Program-made: the position numbers and the translations under genes
In this document: one piece after another, positions 9,008 to 16,907 of the stretch
How positions within the stretch are numbered: the stretch's first letter is position 1
Layout of the letters: every line of letters starts with the position of its first letter
Assembly: GCF_016907545.1 (NCBI RefSeq)
Contig: NZ_JAFBCD010000001.1
Coordinates: 1 to 64,000, forward strand
DNA: 64,000 nt
Direction: 5' to 3'
Origin: Paenarthrobacter ilicis
Lineage (GTDB): Bacteria > Actinomycetota > Actinomycetes > Actinomycetales > Micrococcaceae
Notes under the pieces: generated by a model
Databases searched by the model: none
The model's input: only the letters and a program-made list of their open reading frames with translations
Told to the model about the DNA's origin: nothing

Positions 9008-9025
9008 ATCAACCATTCGGTTGAT
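9008..9025. promoter_or_regulatory. Inverted repeat between the two-component operon and the ABC operon
   Basis: ATCAACC (9008-9014) and GGTTGAT (9019-9025) form a perfect 7-bp inverted repeat with a 4-bp spacer. The size and spacing fit binding sites of NarL/LuxR-type regulators such as the one encoded next door. Binding is an inference. Confidence 0.45.
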
Positions 9026-9102
9026 GGGACACCCCTCCCTTCGATGGCGGCGGACCCACCACCCTCACGATGTCCCGGAAGGCAGGCAGCGGAAGAGTTG
9101 AT

Positions 9103-9124
9103 GGTGCGGGATCAAGCCCGCACC
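9103..9124. promoter_or_regulatory. Perfect inverted repeat just upstream of the ABC permease
   Basis: GGTGCGGG (9103-9110) and CCCGCACC (9117-9124) pair perfectly around a 6-nt centre. The repeat ends 17 bp before the permease ATG and directly in front of its ribosome binding site. It could act as an operator or as an RNA hairpin in the 5' leader. Confidence 0.45.
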
Positions 9125-9141
9125 AAAGCCAAAGGAATTCG

Positions 9142-10221
9142 ATGTTTCTCGCCATCCGCGACATCCGTTTTGCCAAGGGCCGCTTCGCGCTCATGGCCGG
9201 TGTTGTTGCCCTGATAACCCTTCTGCTGGTGATGCTGTCCGGGCTGACGGCCGGATTGGGCAACCAGTCAACATCGGCGATCGGCGCACTGCCCGCGCAG
9301 CAGATCGCCTTCGGCGCTCCGGCGGGCGGTGAGCCAAAGGCGTCCTACACGGAGTCCGAGGTTTCCACAGCCCAGGTTGGGTCGTGGCGGGAACAACCAG
9401 GTGTTGCCTCCGCCCAGCCCCTGGGAATCGGCCAGACCCGGTTCCAATCCCTGGACGGTTCCGGCGGCGCATCCGGAACGGCGAATGCCACCGTCTTCGG
9501 CGGCTCCACAAGCCCCACACCGGTTTCGGACGGGGCTGTGGTGATCGGCAAGACACTCGCCAAGGACCTGTCCTTGACGGTGGGCAGCCGGGTCAGTATG
9601 GGCGCGGTGGACCTCACCGTCTCCGCCATTGTGGAGGACCAGTGGTATTCCCATACAGGGGTGGTGTGGACAACCCTGGCAACATGGCAGTCCGTTGCCC
9701 ATGCTTCCCCGGGTACCGCCACGGTGATCGTCATTAAGCTCGACGCCGGGTCCTCCGTCAATCTGGAGGCCGCCAACGCCGGGGCCGGCACAGTCAGCAC
9801 AGATCCTGTGGGCTCGTTCCAAGCCCTGGCCTCGTACAAGAGCGAAAACGGCTCACTGCTGCTGATGCAGGCCTTCCTCTACGGTATTTCCGCGTTGGTG
9901 ATCGTCGCTTTCCTGACCGTGTGGACTGTCCAGCGGACCAGGGACATCGCGGTGTTGAAAGCCCTGGGGGCGTCCTCCGGGTACGTGCTGCGGGATGCCC
10001 TTGCCCAGGCAGCCATCGTTCTGCTGGCCGGGGCGTTGGTGGGGGGATTGGTGGGACTCGCCGGCGGGCTGTTTGCCGCCCAGGCCGCGCCCTTCCTGGT
10101 GACTCCGCTGACCACGCTGGTACCGGTGGCAGGCATCATCCTGCTGGGTTTGGCCGGCGCCGTACTGGCTGTCCGCAAAGTCACCACCATTGATCCCCTG
10201 CTCGCCCTCGGCGGCAACTGA
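9142..10221 (+). CDS. MacB/FtsX-like ABC transporter permease
   Basis: The 359-residue permease has the MacB/FtsX layout: one N-terminal membrane helix (about 14-36), a large extracytoplasmic domain (about 40-235) and three C-terminal helices with the FtsX-like pattern TRDIAVLKALGASSGYVLRDAL. ATG 9142 was chosen because AAAGGAATTCG directly precedes it; an upstream extension to 9070 would add 24 unconserved-looking residues. It forms an operon with the ATPase 23 bp downstream. Such pairs act in mechanotransmission or in export of peptides, lipids or antibiotics. The divergent two-component system probably controls it. Confidence 0.92.
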   Translation: MFLAIRDIRFAKGRFALMAGVVALITLLLVMLSGLTAGLGNQSTSAIGALPAQQIAFGAPAGGEPKASYTESEVSTAQVGSWREQPGVASAQPLGIGQTRFQSLDGSGGASGTANATVFGGSTSPTPVSDGAVVIGKTLAKDLSLTVGSRVSMGAVDLTVSAIVEDQWYSHTGVVWTTLATWQSVAHASPGTATVIVIKLDAGSSVNLEAANAGAGTVSTDPVGSFQALASYKSENGSLLLMQAFLYGISALVIVAFLTVWTVQRTRDIAVLKALGASSGYVLRDALAQAAIVLLAGALVGGLVGLAGGLFAAQAAPFLVTPLTTLVPVAGIILLGLAGAVLAVRKVTTIDPLLALGGN

Positions 10222-10244
10222 ACATTCCCTGAAAGGCATACACC

Positions 10245-10943
10245 ATGGCTTCCACGCTCACCCTCGCCAACGTGTCCCTCGAATACCCGGATGGCGCGTC
10301 CACCCTCCAAGCCCTGGACGGCGTTGACCTCACCGTCAACAGCAGCGAGTTCCTTGCCCTGGTTGGCCCGTCGGGCTCGGGAAAATCGTCGCTGCTTGCC
10401 GTCGCTGCCACGCTTATCCGGCCCACCTCCGGGGTGGTCTCCATTGACGGGGAGGATGTGTCCCTCCTGTCGGAGGCCGCCCGCACAGCCCTTCGCCGTG
10501 ACAAGGTTGGCATCATCTTCCAGCAGCCCAACCTGCTCCCTTCACTCACTGCGGTGGAGCAACTGGTGATCCGTGACCACCTGCGTGGCCGCCGGACCGC
10601 GGACTCCCGGCCGAAAGCCATGGAGTTGCTGGACGTGGTTGGCCTGTCAGCATCAGCGGACCGAAAACCCCACCAGCTCTCCGGCGGCCAACGGCAACGG
10701 GTCAATATTGCCCGCGCGCTCATGGGCAAGCCGTCGGTGCTGTTGGTGGATGAACCTACGGCCGCCCTGGATCACCAGCGGAGTGAATCAATTGTCCACC
10801 TGCTCAGGACCGTCACCGATGAATTCATGACCGCGACCGTCATGGTCACTCACGACACCGAATTCCTGCCCATGGCAGATTCCGTTGCCACCATGCGGGA
10901 TGGCCTGCTGAGCCACCACAGGACACCGGCGGCAATCGCCTGA
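10245..10943 (+). CDS. ABC transporter ATP-binding protein (MacB/LolD type)
   Basis: This 232-residue ATPase has Walker A GPSGSGKS at 41-48, a Q-loop (IIFQQPNLLPSLTA), signature LSGGQRQRVNIARAL and Walker B VLLVDEPTAALD, then the His switch VTHD. It energises the permease encoded just upstream. The sequence layout, including the Q-loop context, is typical of the lipoprotein/MacB ATPase group. Its stop codon is directly adjacent to the stop of the convergent oxidoreductase gene, with no intergenic base for a separate terminator. Confidence 0.94.
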   Translation: MASTLTLANVSLEYPDGASTLQALDGVDLTVNSSEFLALVGPSGSGKSSLLAVAATLIRPTSGVVSIDGEDVSLLSEAARTALRRDKVGIIFQQPNLLPSLTAVEQLVIRDHLRGRRTADSRPKAMELLDVVGLSASADRKPHQLSGGQRQRVNIARALMGKPSVLLVDEPTAALDHQRSESIVHLLRTVTDEFMTATVMVTHDTEFLPMADSVATMRDGLLSHHRTPAAIA

Positions 10944-12389
10944 TCAGAGACCGATTCCCAGCCCGGGTACCGGTATGCGGAATATGTCCTTAAGGGCATG
11001 CGTCGCGGCGTGGTATCCGGGCATCCCTGTGACTCCCGGCCCCGGCGGCGTTGAGGAAGAGCACAAGTACACGCCGCTCAGGGGGGTGCGCCACGGGGCG
11101 GGGGACACCACGGGCCGCTGGAGCAGCCCACGCAGGTCCACCAGTCCGGCACTGAAGTCCCCACCCACGTAGTTCTCGTTATACGCGGACAGTTGCTCCG
11201 CCGTCGTGGTCTTTGAAGCAACCACAACGTCCCTGAAGCCTGGCGCGTAACGCTCAATGCGTGCCGTGACGGCCTCGGCCATATCTACGTCGGATCCTGC
11301 AGGAACGTGGCAGTAGGTCCACAGGATGTGCCGTCCTTCCGGAGCCCTGGAGGCATCAACCACGGATGGCTGGGAAACCAGGACGTAGGGATGATCCGGA
11401 TGTTTGCCGGCAGCCACCTGGTTTTCGGCATACGCGATCGAGGCACGCGAGCCGCCCACATGGACCGTACCGGCCCCTGCCAGGCCCGGCGCCCGCCACG
11501 GGACGGGGCCGGACAGGATGTAGTCCACTTTGCAGGCTGCATTCCCAAAGCGGAATGTTTCCAGGGACTTCCGATACCTGTCCGGGACTTCCGCGCCACC
11601 CAATCGCGCCAGCGTGGGCGGTGCGACGTCCAAAAGAATGGCCTTTGCTGGACGCACCTGATCCAGGGAATCCACCCGTTGTCCCACATGGATGCTGCCT
11701 CCATGGGCCTCCACGTCTTCTGCCATGGCCGCTGCGATCGACGCCGAGCCCCCCACCGGGATCACCCATCCGCCGGCGTGGGCCAGGACGTTCAGCAACA
11801 AGCCTGCGCCCGTGGCGGACAGGGACGGCAGTGCAGAAACGGCGTGGGCCATGACTCCCGTGAGCAATGCCTGTGCGGCCTCCGAGCCGAAACGGCGGTT
11901 CCACAGGGGAGTTCCCTGCTCCAGCGTGGCCAACCCAAAGCGGATGGCGGCCAAGGGATCCCGGGGGACCCGGAGCAACTGGTTGGACGTAAAGTCCACC
12001 ACACCGTCCACGTGTTTCAGCAGTGGTTCCATCAAACGCTGGTAGGCGGGGCCATCCGCTCCCAACCCCTCCGCAGTCCGCTCCAAGGACTGGAAGGCCA
12101 ACGCTGCGCCACCCGCGTCCAGGGGAGTGCCATGCTGCACTTCGGGAAGCCGCAACTCAACCCGGCGCGACAATTCAAACTGCTTGAAAAACGGCGACGC
12201 CACAGCCATGGGGTGCACGGCGGAACACACGTCATGGAAATAGCCCGGTTCAATAAGCTCTGTTGTCCGGGTGCCACCGCCAATGGCCGTTCCGGCCTCG
12301 TAGACATGGACGTCCAAGCCGGCGCGGGCCATCACCACGGCAGCAGCCAGTCCGTTGGGTCCTGCACCGACGACGGCGACATCAACCAT
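10944..12389 (-). CDS. FAD-dependent oxidoreductase, phytoene-desaturase-like
   Basis: The 481-residue protein begins with a dinucleotide-binding motif (VAVVGAGPNGLAAAVVMARA, residues 4-23) for FAD. It ends with the CrtI-type C-terminal pattern GTPPGPGVTGMPGYHAA-like around residues 450-468. The family catalyses oxidation or isomerisation of polyenes and related lipids, or less well defined reactions. No crtB or crtE neighbour is present, so a carotenoid role is not supported by context. Its ATG overlaps the end of the upstream GT87 gene by 8 bp, suggesting co-transcription. Confidence 0.88.
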   Translation of the reverse strand: MVDVAVVGAGPNGLAAAVVMARAGLDVHVYEAGTAIGGGTRTTELIEPGYFHDVCSAVHPMAVASPFFKQFELSRRVELRLPEVQHGTPLDAGGAALAFQSLERTAEGLGADGPAYQRLMEPLLKHVDGVVDFTSNQLLRVPRDPLAAIRFGLATLEQGTPLWNRRFGSEAAQALLTGVMAHAVSALPSLSATGAGLLLNVLAHAGGWVIPVGGSASIAAAMAEDVEAHGGSIHVGQRVDSLDQVRPAKAILLDVAPPTLARLGGAEVPDRYRKSLETFRFGNAACKVDYILSGPVPWRAPGLAGAGTVHVGGSRASIAYAENQVAAGKHPDHPYVLVSQPSVVDASRAPEGRHILWTYCHVPAGSDVDMAEAVTARIERYAPGFRDVVVASKTTTAEQLSAYNENYVGGDFSAGLVDLRGLLQRPVVSPAPWRTPLSGVYLCSSSTPPGPGVTGMPGYHAATHALKDIFRIPVPGLGIGL

Positions 12390-13833
12390 CGCTGTTTACT
12401 TCCTCGCGTGTGGGGTGCTTAGGGGCAGGCCGCCAGTCCGGCGCTCCATCAAAGGGTCCACCGTGGGGATCGTCCACCCCGTTCTCACGCAGCGGGTCCT
12501 GCGCGGGATTCCAGATGTCCATGACAACGCGGACCATCAGGTAGGCGGTGGCCATCATGTGCAGGACTACAGCCATGACGTAGTAGGACATGTCGATGTT
12601 GTGCTGGACGGACCCTCCACTGGTGGCTTGGCCCAAGTACATCCAGATGGCGGCCCAGTGCAGCCCCTCGGCTGCTTGCCAGATCAGGAAATCCCGCCAC
12701 CTGGGCCTGGCCAGTGCCAGGAGCGGGATCAGCCAGATCACAAACTGCGGTGAGTAGACCTTGTTGGTAAGGATGAACGCGGCAACAATCAGGAACACCA
12801 ACTGGGCTATCCGGGGACGGTGTGGAGCCCGGAGGGCCAGGACCGCGATCAGGACACAGGCCAGAACAAAGAGGGACAACGCCAGGACGTTGATGGTCCC
12901 GGCGTCGGGTTTGATCAACTGCAGCCGGTCCGCCACCAGGTTGTAGGCAAACCAGGGGGAGCTGTAACCGGCAGGGCGGTCCTGCGAGAACTCGAAGAAG
13001 TAGCTCCAGCCGCCCGGGTTTATCAGGGCCAGGGGAACATTGACCACAAGCCAGGAGCCCGCCGCTGCTCCTGCAGTGACAGCAAAGGTCCTCAGCTTCC
13101 CTGTGCGCAGGGCCAGGAGCAGGACGGCACCCAGGAACAGCACCGGGTAGAGCTTGGTTGCGGCACCCAAGCCAATGCACACACCGGCAAGGATGGTCTG
13201 GTCGCGGGCAAAGAAGTACATGCCCAAAGCCAGCAGGGCCACCGCCCACATGTCCCAGTTGATGTAGCCGGCCAGGATCATTCCCGGGGCCAGCGCCACC
13301 ATGGCGGCATCCCAGGGACGCCGCCGGTTGATGCGCGCTGTCAGCAGCACGATCACTATCCAGAGGGCAGCTATGAGCGCCGCGTTGAGATCGAAGTAGC
13401 CCAGGATGCGCGCGTTGTCGACGCCCTGTCCGGGGACCAGCAGGGCTGTGACCCCTGCGATGATTCCCATGAGTGCCGGGTACTCAAAGGAACTGCCTTG
13501 GCTGAAGAACGGGATGATCCCGTCTCCCAGTCCCCGGTTCTTGAAGAGCTCGGGAAAGTCGGAGTAGCAGGTGGAGTAGAACTGGCCGGGGGTTTCCCAC
13601 CCGTTGACCCGGCAGTAGTCCTTCGCGAGGACCGCCAGAACGGCCGCCAGGACGGTCAGGAGAATCAGCACGCGTTCAACACTGAACGGTCCCGGAGAGA
13701 TCTCGCCGGGTGATGACCGCCGTCCCAGGGGTCCGCCGATCACCTCGGTGAAATTCCGGAGCAGTGAATCACTCCGGGAAGGAACCACAAAGCTGGCACG
13801 TTTTTTCTGCTGGTGCGGCTTCGTCTCCTGCAT
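12382..13833 (-). CDS. GT87/DUF2029-family membrane glycosyltransferase
   Basis: The 483-residue protein has a hydrophilic N-terminus of about 50 residues, then roughly ten to eleven hydrophobic segments. The first extracytoplasmic loop carries acidic and aromatic residues (CYSDFPELFKNRGL, FEYPALMG), as in polyprenyl-phosphate-sugar-dependent mannosyltransferases of the GT-C fold. It probably adds a sugar to a cell-envelope lipid or glycan outside the membrane. A related membrane protein lies near the origin in mycobacteria (Rv0051), which fits this chromosomal position. A perfect hairpin lies 57-87 bp upstream of the start. Confidence 0.85.
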   Translation of the reverse strand: MQETKPHQQKKRASFVVPSRSDSLLRNFTEVIGGPLGRRSSPGEISPGPFSVERVLILLTVLAAVLAVLAKDYCRVNGWETPGQFYSTCYSDFPELFKNRGLGDGIIPFFSQGSSFEYPALMGIIAGVTALLVPGQGVDNARILGYFDLNAALIAALWIVIVLLTARINRRRPWDAAMVALAPGMILAGYINWDMWAVALLALGMYFFARDQTILAGVCIGLGAATKLYPVLFLGAVLLLALRTGKLRTFAVTAGAAAGSWLVVNVPLALINPGGWSYFFEFSQDRPAGYSSPWFAYNLVADRLQLIKPDAGTINVLALSLFVLACVLIAVLALRAPHRPRIAQLVFLIVAAFILTNKVYSPQFVIWLIPLLALARPRWRDFLIWQAAEGLHWAAIWMYLGQATSGGSVQHNIDMSYYVMAVVLHMMATAYLMVRVVMDIWNPAQDPLRENGVDDPHGGPFDGAPDWRPAPKHPTREEVNSDG

Positions 13834-13890
13834 GGATCGAGCTTACCTTCACGGAACCAGCCCCGTTCCACAGGATGATGACTTAAACGG

Positions 13891-13920
13891 AGGAGCCCAC
13901 GCGTAGCCGCGTGGGCTCCT
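13891..13920. terminator. Strong hairpin upstream of the GT87 gene
   Basis: AGGAGCCCACGCG (13891-13903) and CGCGTGGGCTCCT (13908-13920) form a perfect 13-bp stem with a TAGC loop. On the minus strand it is followed by CCGTTTAAG, only a short T stretch. It may end transcripts coming from the small ORFs and the phosphatase gene. It may also act as an attenuator in the GT87 leader. Confidence 0.6.
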
Positions 13921-13976
13921 TGATGGTCAGCATGTATCTGCGGCATCTGAAACTCCTTCGGTGCAGCTGTTCGGCT

Positions 13977-14117
13977 TCAGCGGATGAGTCCCATTTGGTG
14001 CAGGGCAACGTACACATCTTCACGGCGCTGGTCCAGGAGTTGGCCGTTGAACAGGGTGCGGTCCTTGGGAGCCACAACAGTCTTCATGAAGCGCATGTCT
14101 TCAGGGCGTTTTCGCAT
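13977..14117 (-). CDS. Small basic protein of 46 residues, unknown function
   Basis: The reading frame starts at ATG 14117 behind an almost ideal ribosome binding site (AAAGGAGGTGAACC) and ends at TGA 13977. The peptide is hydrophilic and rich in Arg, Lys, Asp and Gln; it begins MRKRPEDMRFMKTVV and ends VALHQMGLIR. It has no signal peptide, membrane segment or Cys. Codon choice is GC-ending in most positions, like neighbouring genes. I do not recognise the family. It lies between a phosphatase gene and the GT87 operon on the same strand. The ribosome site is the strongest support for expression. Confidence 0.5.
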   Translation of the reverse strand: MRKRPEDMRFMKTVVAPKDRTLFNGQLLDQRREDVYVALHQMGLIR

Positions 14118-14434
14118 GGTTCACCTCCTTTCGGTAAATGGGGCTTTGGGCGCAACAAATAGAGGCATTTATCCGCAACGGAAAAAGCCTGAATTGGGCA
14201 GGTAAAGCCGAAATGATAAAAAGGGTATTCAGCGGACTTAATCAGCAGAAACTGATTATTGTGCAATGGCGCGTGCTTCCAGCAGTCGACCCAACAAGAA
14301 GCTGGTTCCGATTTTTGGGGAAACTGCGCACCCGCGGCATGCTGCGAAGGTCCACTGATGCTGCTGACTACCAGGCCGCCAACCACATTCCGTGGTGGCC
14401 ATGACTACCGCCGGCTACAGGCCGGTCCGGTGAA
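14118..14434. other. AT-richer intergenic stretch without a supported gene
   Basis: This stretch is visibly richer in A/T than its surroundings, especially 14155-14265. It contains a short hairpin, TAATCAG/CTGATTA, around 14239-14258. It probably holds the promoter and leader of the 46-residue ORF. No reading frame in it has both a ribosome site and plausible coding bias. Confidence 0.5.
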
Positions 14435-14530
14435 TCAGGAGTGGGTCAGACGGGCAAAACGGCGCGCATCATCAGCAAAGGCCGGGGTGTCATTGACAGT
14501 AAACTTCCGTCCGCTAGTCAAAGTAATCAT
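14435..14530 (-). CDS. Very small protein of 31 residues, unknown function
   Basis: ATG 14530 is preceded by GGAAGGAGGTTGGGAAAA, a strong ribosome binding site at good distance, and the frame closes at TGA 14435. The product begins MITLTSGRKFTVNDTPAF and ends RRFARLTHS; it is polar, slightly basic and without Cys or a membrane segment. It has no family that I recognise. About 45 bp upstream is a tandem 11-bp direct repeat that may be part of its control region. It may belong with the 46-residue ORF 318 bp further along the same strand. Confidence 0.45.
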   Translation of the reverse strand: MITLTSGRKFTVNDTPAFADDARRFARLTHS

Positions 14531-14573
14531 TTTTCCCAACCTCCTTCCGGCCATTACAGCCTGCTGTGGCATT

Positions 14574-14595
14574 CAATCGACTGACAATCGACTGA
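14574..14595. repeat. Tandem 11-bp direct repeat
   Basis: CAATCGACTGA occurs twice back to back (14574-14584 and 14585-14595), upstream of the 31-residue ORF on the minus strand. One turn of helix apart, the copies could be binding sites for a regulator. Confidence 0.5.
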
Positions 14596-14668
14596 AAGCG
14601 CGCCTCGTTCCCGGCGGATCGCTCTGGGAACAAGATAAAAGCTACCCCATGAACGTGCAGTTTGACCA

Positions 14669-14687
14669 GCGAATTCCATCAATTCGC
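14669..14687. promoter_or_regulatory. Inverted repeat downstream of the histidine phosphatase gene
   Basis: GCGAATT (14669-14675) and AATTCGC (14681-14687) are a perfect 7-bp inverted repeat with a 5-bp spacer. A second small dyad (CCAAAA/TTTTGG) follows within 12 bp. It may be a weak terminator of the phosphatase gene or an operator for the small ORFs. Confidence 0.35.
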
Positions 14688-14711
14688 CAAAAGTTTTTGG
14701 AAATTAATTAC

Positions 14712-15293
14712 TTAGAGGCCCCAACGGACAATTGCGGGCGTCCGCTTGTCCCATCCCAGGGTGCACACTTTCGCGGTCCCCAAAACGAAATGCCGGCCCT
14801 CGCGGGCATCCATTTCAAGCCAGCGTGCAGTGAGAATCCGGGAGAAGTGGCCGTGCGCAACAACCAGCACGTTGTCCATACCGGACTCCAGGATGCGCCC
14901 AATGATCTTGTCGGCCCGGGCGGCTACTTCATCCAGGGTCTCGCCGTTGGGGACCCCGTCCGTCCAGATGAGGTACTCCGGGTTGTCCTTGCGGATCAGG
15001 TCGGAGCTGATGCCCTCGTAATCCCCGTAGTTCCACTCGACAGCCAACGGCTCGTGAACAGCGTCCGGGTAGCCGGCCAGTTCGGCGGTGCGGCGGGCAC
15101 GGCGCAGCGGAGAAGTCAGGACCAGGTCAAAGTCGATCCCTTCCAGCACTTTGCGGGCCTCTACCGCTTGCTGCTCGCCCTCTACGGTGAGGGGAAGATC
15201 AGTCAGCCCGGTGTACTGGCCGCTCTTGGACCACTCGGTTTCGCCATGGCGGAGGATCCAGAGCTGAGGACGCGGGGAAGTAGCGGCGGTCAT
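14712..15293 (-). CDS. Histidine phosphatase family protein (phosphoglycerate-mutase-like)
   Basis: The 193-residue protein has the catalytic RHG motif near the N-terminus (LWILRHGETEWSKSGQYTG, phospho-accepting His at about 15), a second catalytic Arg (TSPLRRARRTAELAG) and the C-terminal VVAHGHFSR histidine. It belongs to the broad acid phosphatase/phosphoglycerate mutase superfamily. The lack of glycolytic-isoform insertions suggests a small-molecule or sugar-phosphate phosphatase. Its ATG overlaps the stop of the CCA-adding enzyme gene by 4 bp, so both are probably read from one mRNA. Confidence 0.9.
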   Translation of the reverse strand: MTAATSPRPQLWILRHGETEWSKSGQYTGLTDLPLTVEGEQQAVEARKVLEGIDFDLVLTSPLRRARRTAELAGYPDAVHEPLAVEWNYGDYEGISSDLIRKDNPEYLIWTDGVPNGETLDEVAARADKIIGRILESGMDNVLVVAHGHFSRILTARWLEMDAREGRHFVLGTAKVCTLGWDKRTPAIVRWGL

Positions 15294-16759
15294 GGGGTCT
15301 CCTCTGTTTCGTTTTCAGGATCGACGACGGCGGACTCGGGTTGCGTTTCCCACCACGCCAAGAGCTTCTGCCGGGCTTCCTCCTGCGCAAGGGGTCCGTG
15401 CTCCATGCGCTCTTCCAACAGGAACTTGTAGGCGCGTCCGACTACCGGACCCGGCTTCAGTCCCAGGAGTGCCATGATCTGTGCTCCATCAAGGTCGGGC
15501 CTGACTGCTGCCAACGATTCCTGCTCCAAGAGCGCCGAAATGCGGTGCTCAAGGTCATCGTAAGCGAAGGACAAACGGTCTGCCTTGCGCTGGTTACGCG
15601 TGGTGACATCCGATCGCGTCAGCCGGTGGAGCCGCTCCAGGAGTGGACCGGCGTCAGTGACGTAGCGCCGGACTGCCGAATCGCTCCATCCGGCCTCGCC
15701 GTACCCATAGAAGCGCATGTGCAGTTCAACCAAGCGGGCAACCGCTTTGATCGAGTCGTTGTCGAAGCGCAGGGCTTTCATGCGTTTGGCCACCAGCTTG
15801 GCACCCACCACGTCATGGTGGCGGAAGCTGACCGCGCCGCCCGGTTCAAAACGGCGCGTAGCCGGCTTGCCGACGTCGTGCATCAACGCTGCGAACCTCA
15901 GCACGAAGTCCGGGCCCGGTACCGGCCCGTCCGGACCTGTTTCCAGGGCGGCAGCCTGCTCCAGGACCTGCAGCGAGTGCTGGTACACGTCCTTATGGCG
16001 GTGGTGCTCATCGGCTTCCAGGCGCAGGGCGGACACTTCGGGCAGCACAAAATCAGCCAAACCGGTGTCCACCAGGAGGTCGATACCCACGCGGGGGTGG
16101 GCGCCGTTGATGAGCTTCACCAGTTCTTCCCTGACGCGTTCCGCGGAAATGATCTTGATGCGGTCAGCCATGTTGGTCATGGCCAGCCGGACGTCGTCGT
16201 GGACGGACACACCCAGCTGCGACGCAAATCGGGCAGCGCGCATCATGCGCAGCGGATCATCGGAGAAGGACGCTTCGGGCGCTCCCGGGGTAGCGAGTTC
16301 CGATGCATGGAGATCGCGGACGCCACCAAAGGGGTCCACCAATTCAAGGCTGGGAAGTTTCAGGGCCATGGCGTTGATGGTGAAGTCGCGGCGGAGCAGG
16401 TCATCGGTCAGGGAGTTCCCGAAGGCCACCACGGGCTTCCGGGAATCGGGGTCGTAGGCCTCCGCACGGTATGTGGTGATCTCAATCTGGAAGCCGCTCT
16501 TCATCATCCCGATGGTGCCGAACGCGCGGCCGATCTCCCAGAAGTTGTCAGCCCACTTCTTGATGACCCCAATGGTCTGGTCCGGCGTCGCATCCGTGGT
16601 GAAGTCAAGGTCCGGAGAGGTCCGCCCCAGGAAGAGGTCGCGGACGGGACCGCCCACCAGGGACAGCTCGAAGCCGGCGTCAACAAAACGCTGCCCGAGG
16701 TCCATCACCACGGGATCGAGGGTGAAGTTAACAGAAGAGCTGTCCAATACGTGCGCCAT
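15290..16759 (-). CDS. CCA tRNA nucleotidyltransferase with HD domain
   Basis: The 489-residue enzyme adds or repairs the 3'-CCA end of tRNAs. The nucleotidyltransferase head carries GGPVRDLFLGR (36-46) and the catalytic carboxylates in PDLDFTTDA (D50, D52). The RNA-binding central part contains RMMRAARFASQLG, and an HD phosphohydrolase domain with FAALMHDVGKPATR and HHDVVGAK follows in the second half. In actinobacteria this gene (often called pcnB) sits near murJ and the origin, as here. It is divergent from a Nudix hydrolase gene. Confidence 0.93.
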   Translation of the reverse strand: MAHVLDSSSVNFTLDPVVMDLGQRFVDAGFELSLVGGPVRDLFLGRTSPDLDFTTDATPDQTIGVIKKWADNFWEIGRAFGTIGMMKSGFQIEITTYRAEAYDPDSRKPVVAFGNSLTDDLLRRDFTINAMALKLPSLELVDPFGGVRDLHASELATPGAPEASFSDDPLRMMRAARFASQLGVSVHDDVRLAMTNMADRIKIISAERVREELVKLINGAHPRVGIDLLVDTGLADFVLPEVSALRLEADEHHRHKDVYQHSLQVLEQAAALETGPDGPVPGPDFVLRFAALMHDVGKPATRRFEPGGAVSFRHHDVVGAKLVAKRMKALRFDNDSIKAVARLVELHMRFYGYGEAGWSDSAVRRYVTDAGPLLERLHRLTRSDVTTRNQRKADRLSFAYDDLEHRISALLEQESLAAVRPDLDGAQIMALLGLKPGPVVGRAYKFLLEERMEHGPLAQEEARQKLLAWWETQPESAVVDPENETEETP

Positions 16760-16907
16760 AGTCCCTTAAGCTTGGCAGATTTTTACCCGGCGGTGGGCCA
16801 CCGTTCCAAGCAATACCAAGCGTGGGTCCGTGGACGGTCTCCCGTTGTCCATCTTGTAGCCATGTCCCGGTCATCACTCCGGGGCAAGAGTCGTTAGAGT
16901 GGACCTC

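Noticed and set aside
14084-14386. 100-codon minus-strand frame
   Set aside because: It overlaps the 46-codon ORF, which has a far better ribosome site, and has atypical composition with many Cys, Trp and His residues.
14402-14402. ATG on the minus strand starting a Cys/Gln-rich frame
   Set aside because: No usable ribosome binding site and no codon bias.
15341-16897. 518-codon plus-strand frame opposite the CCA enzyme gene
   Set aside because: It is the antisense shadow of a well-supported gene; His/Gln/Gly-rich composition is typical of such shadows in GC-rich DNA.
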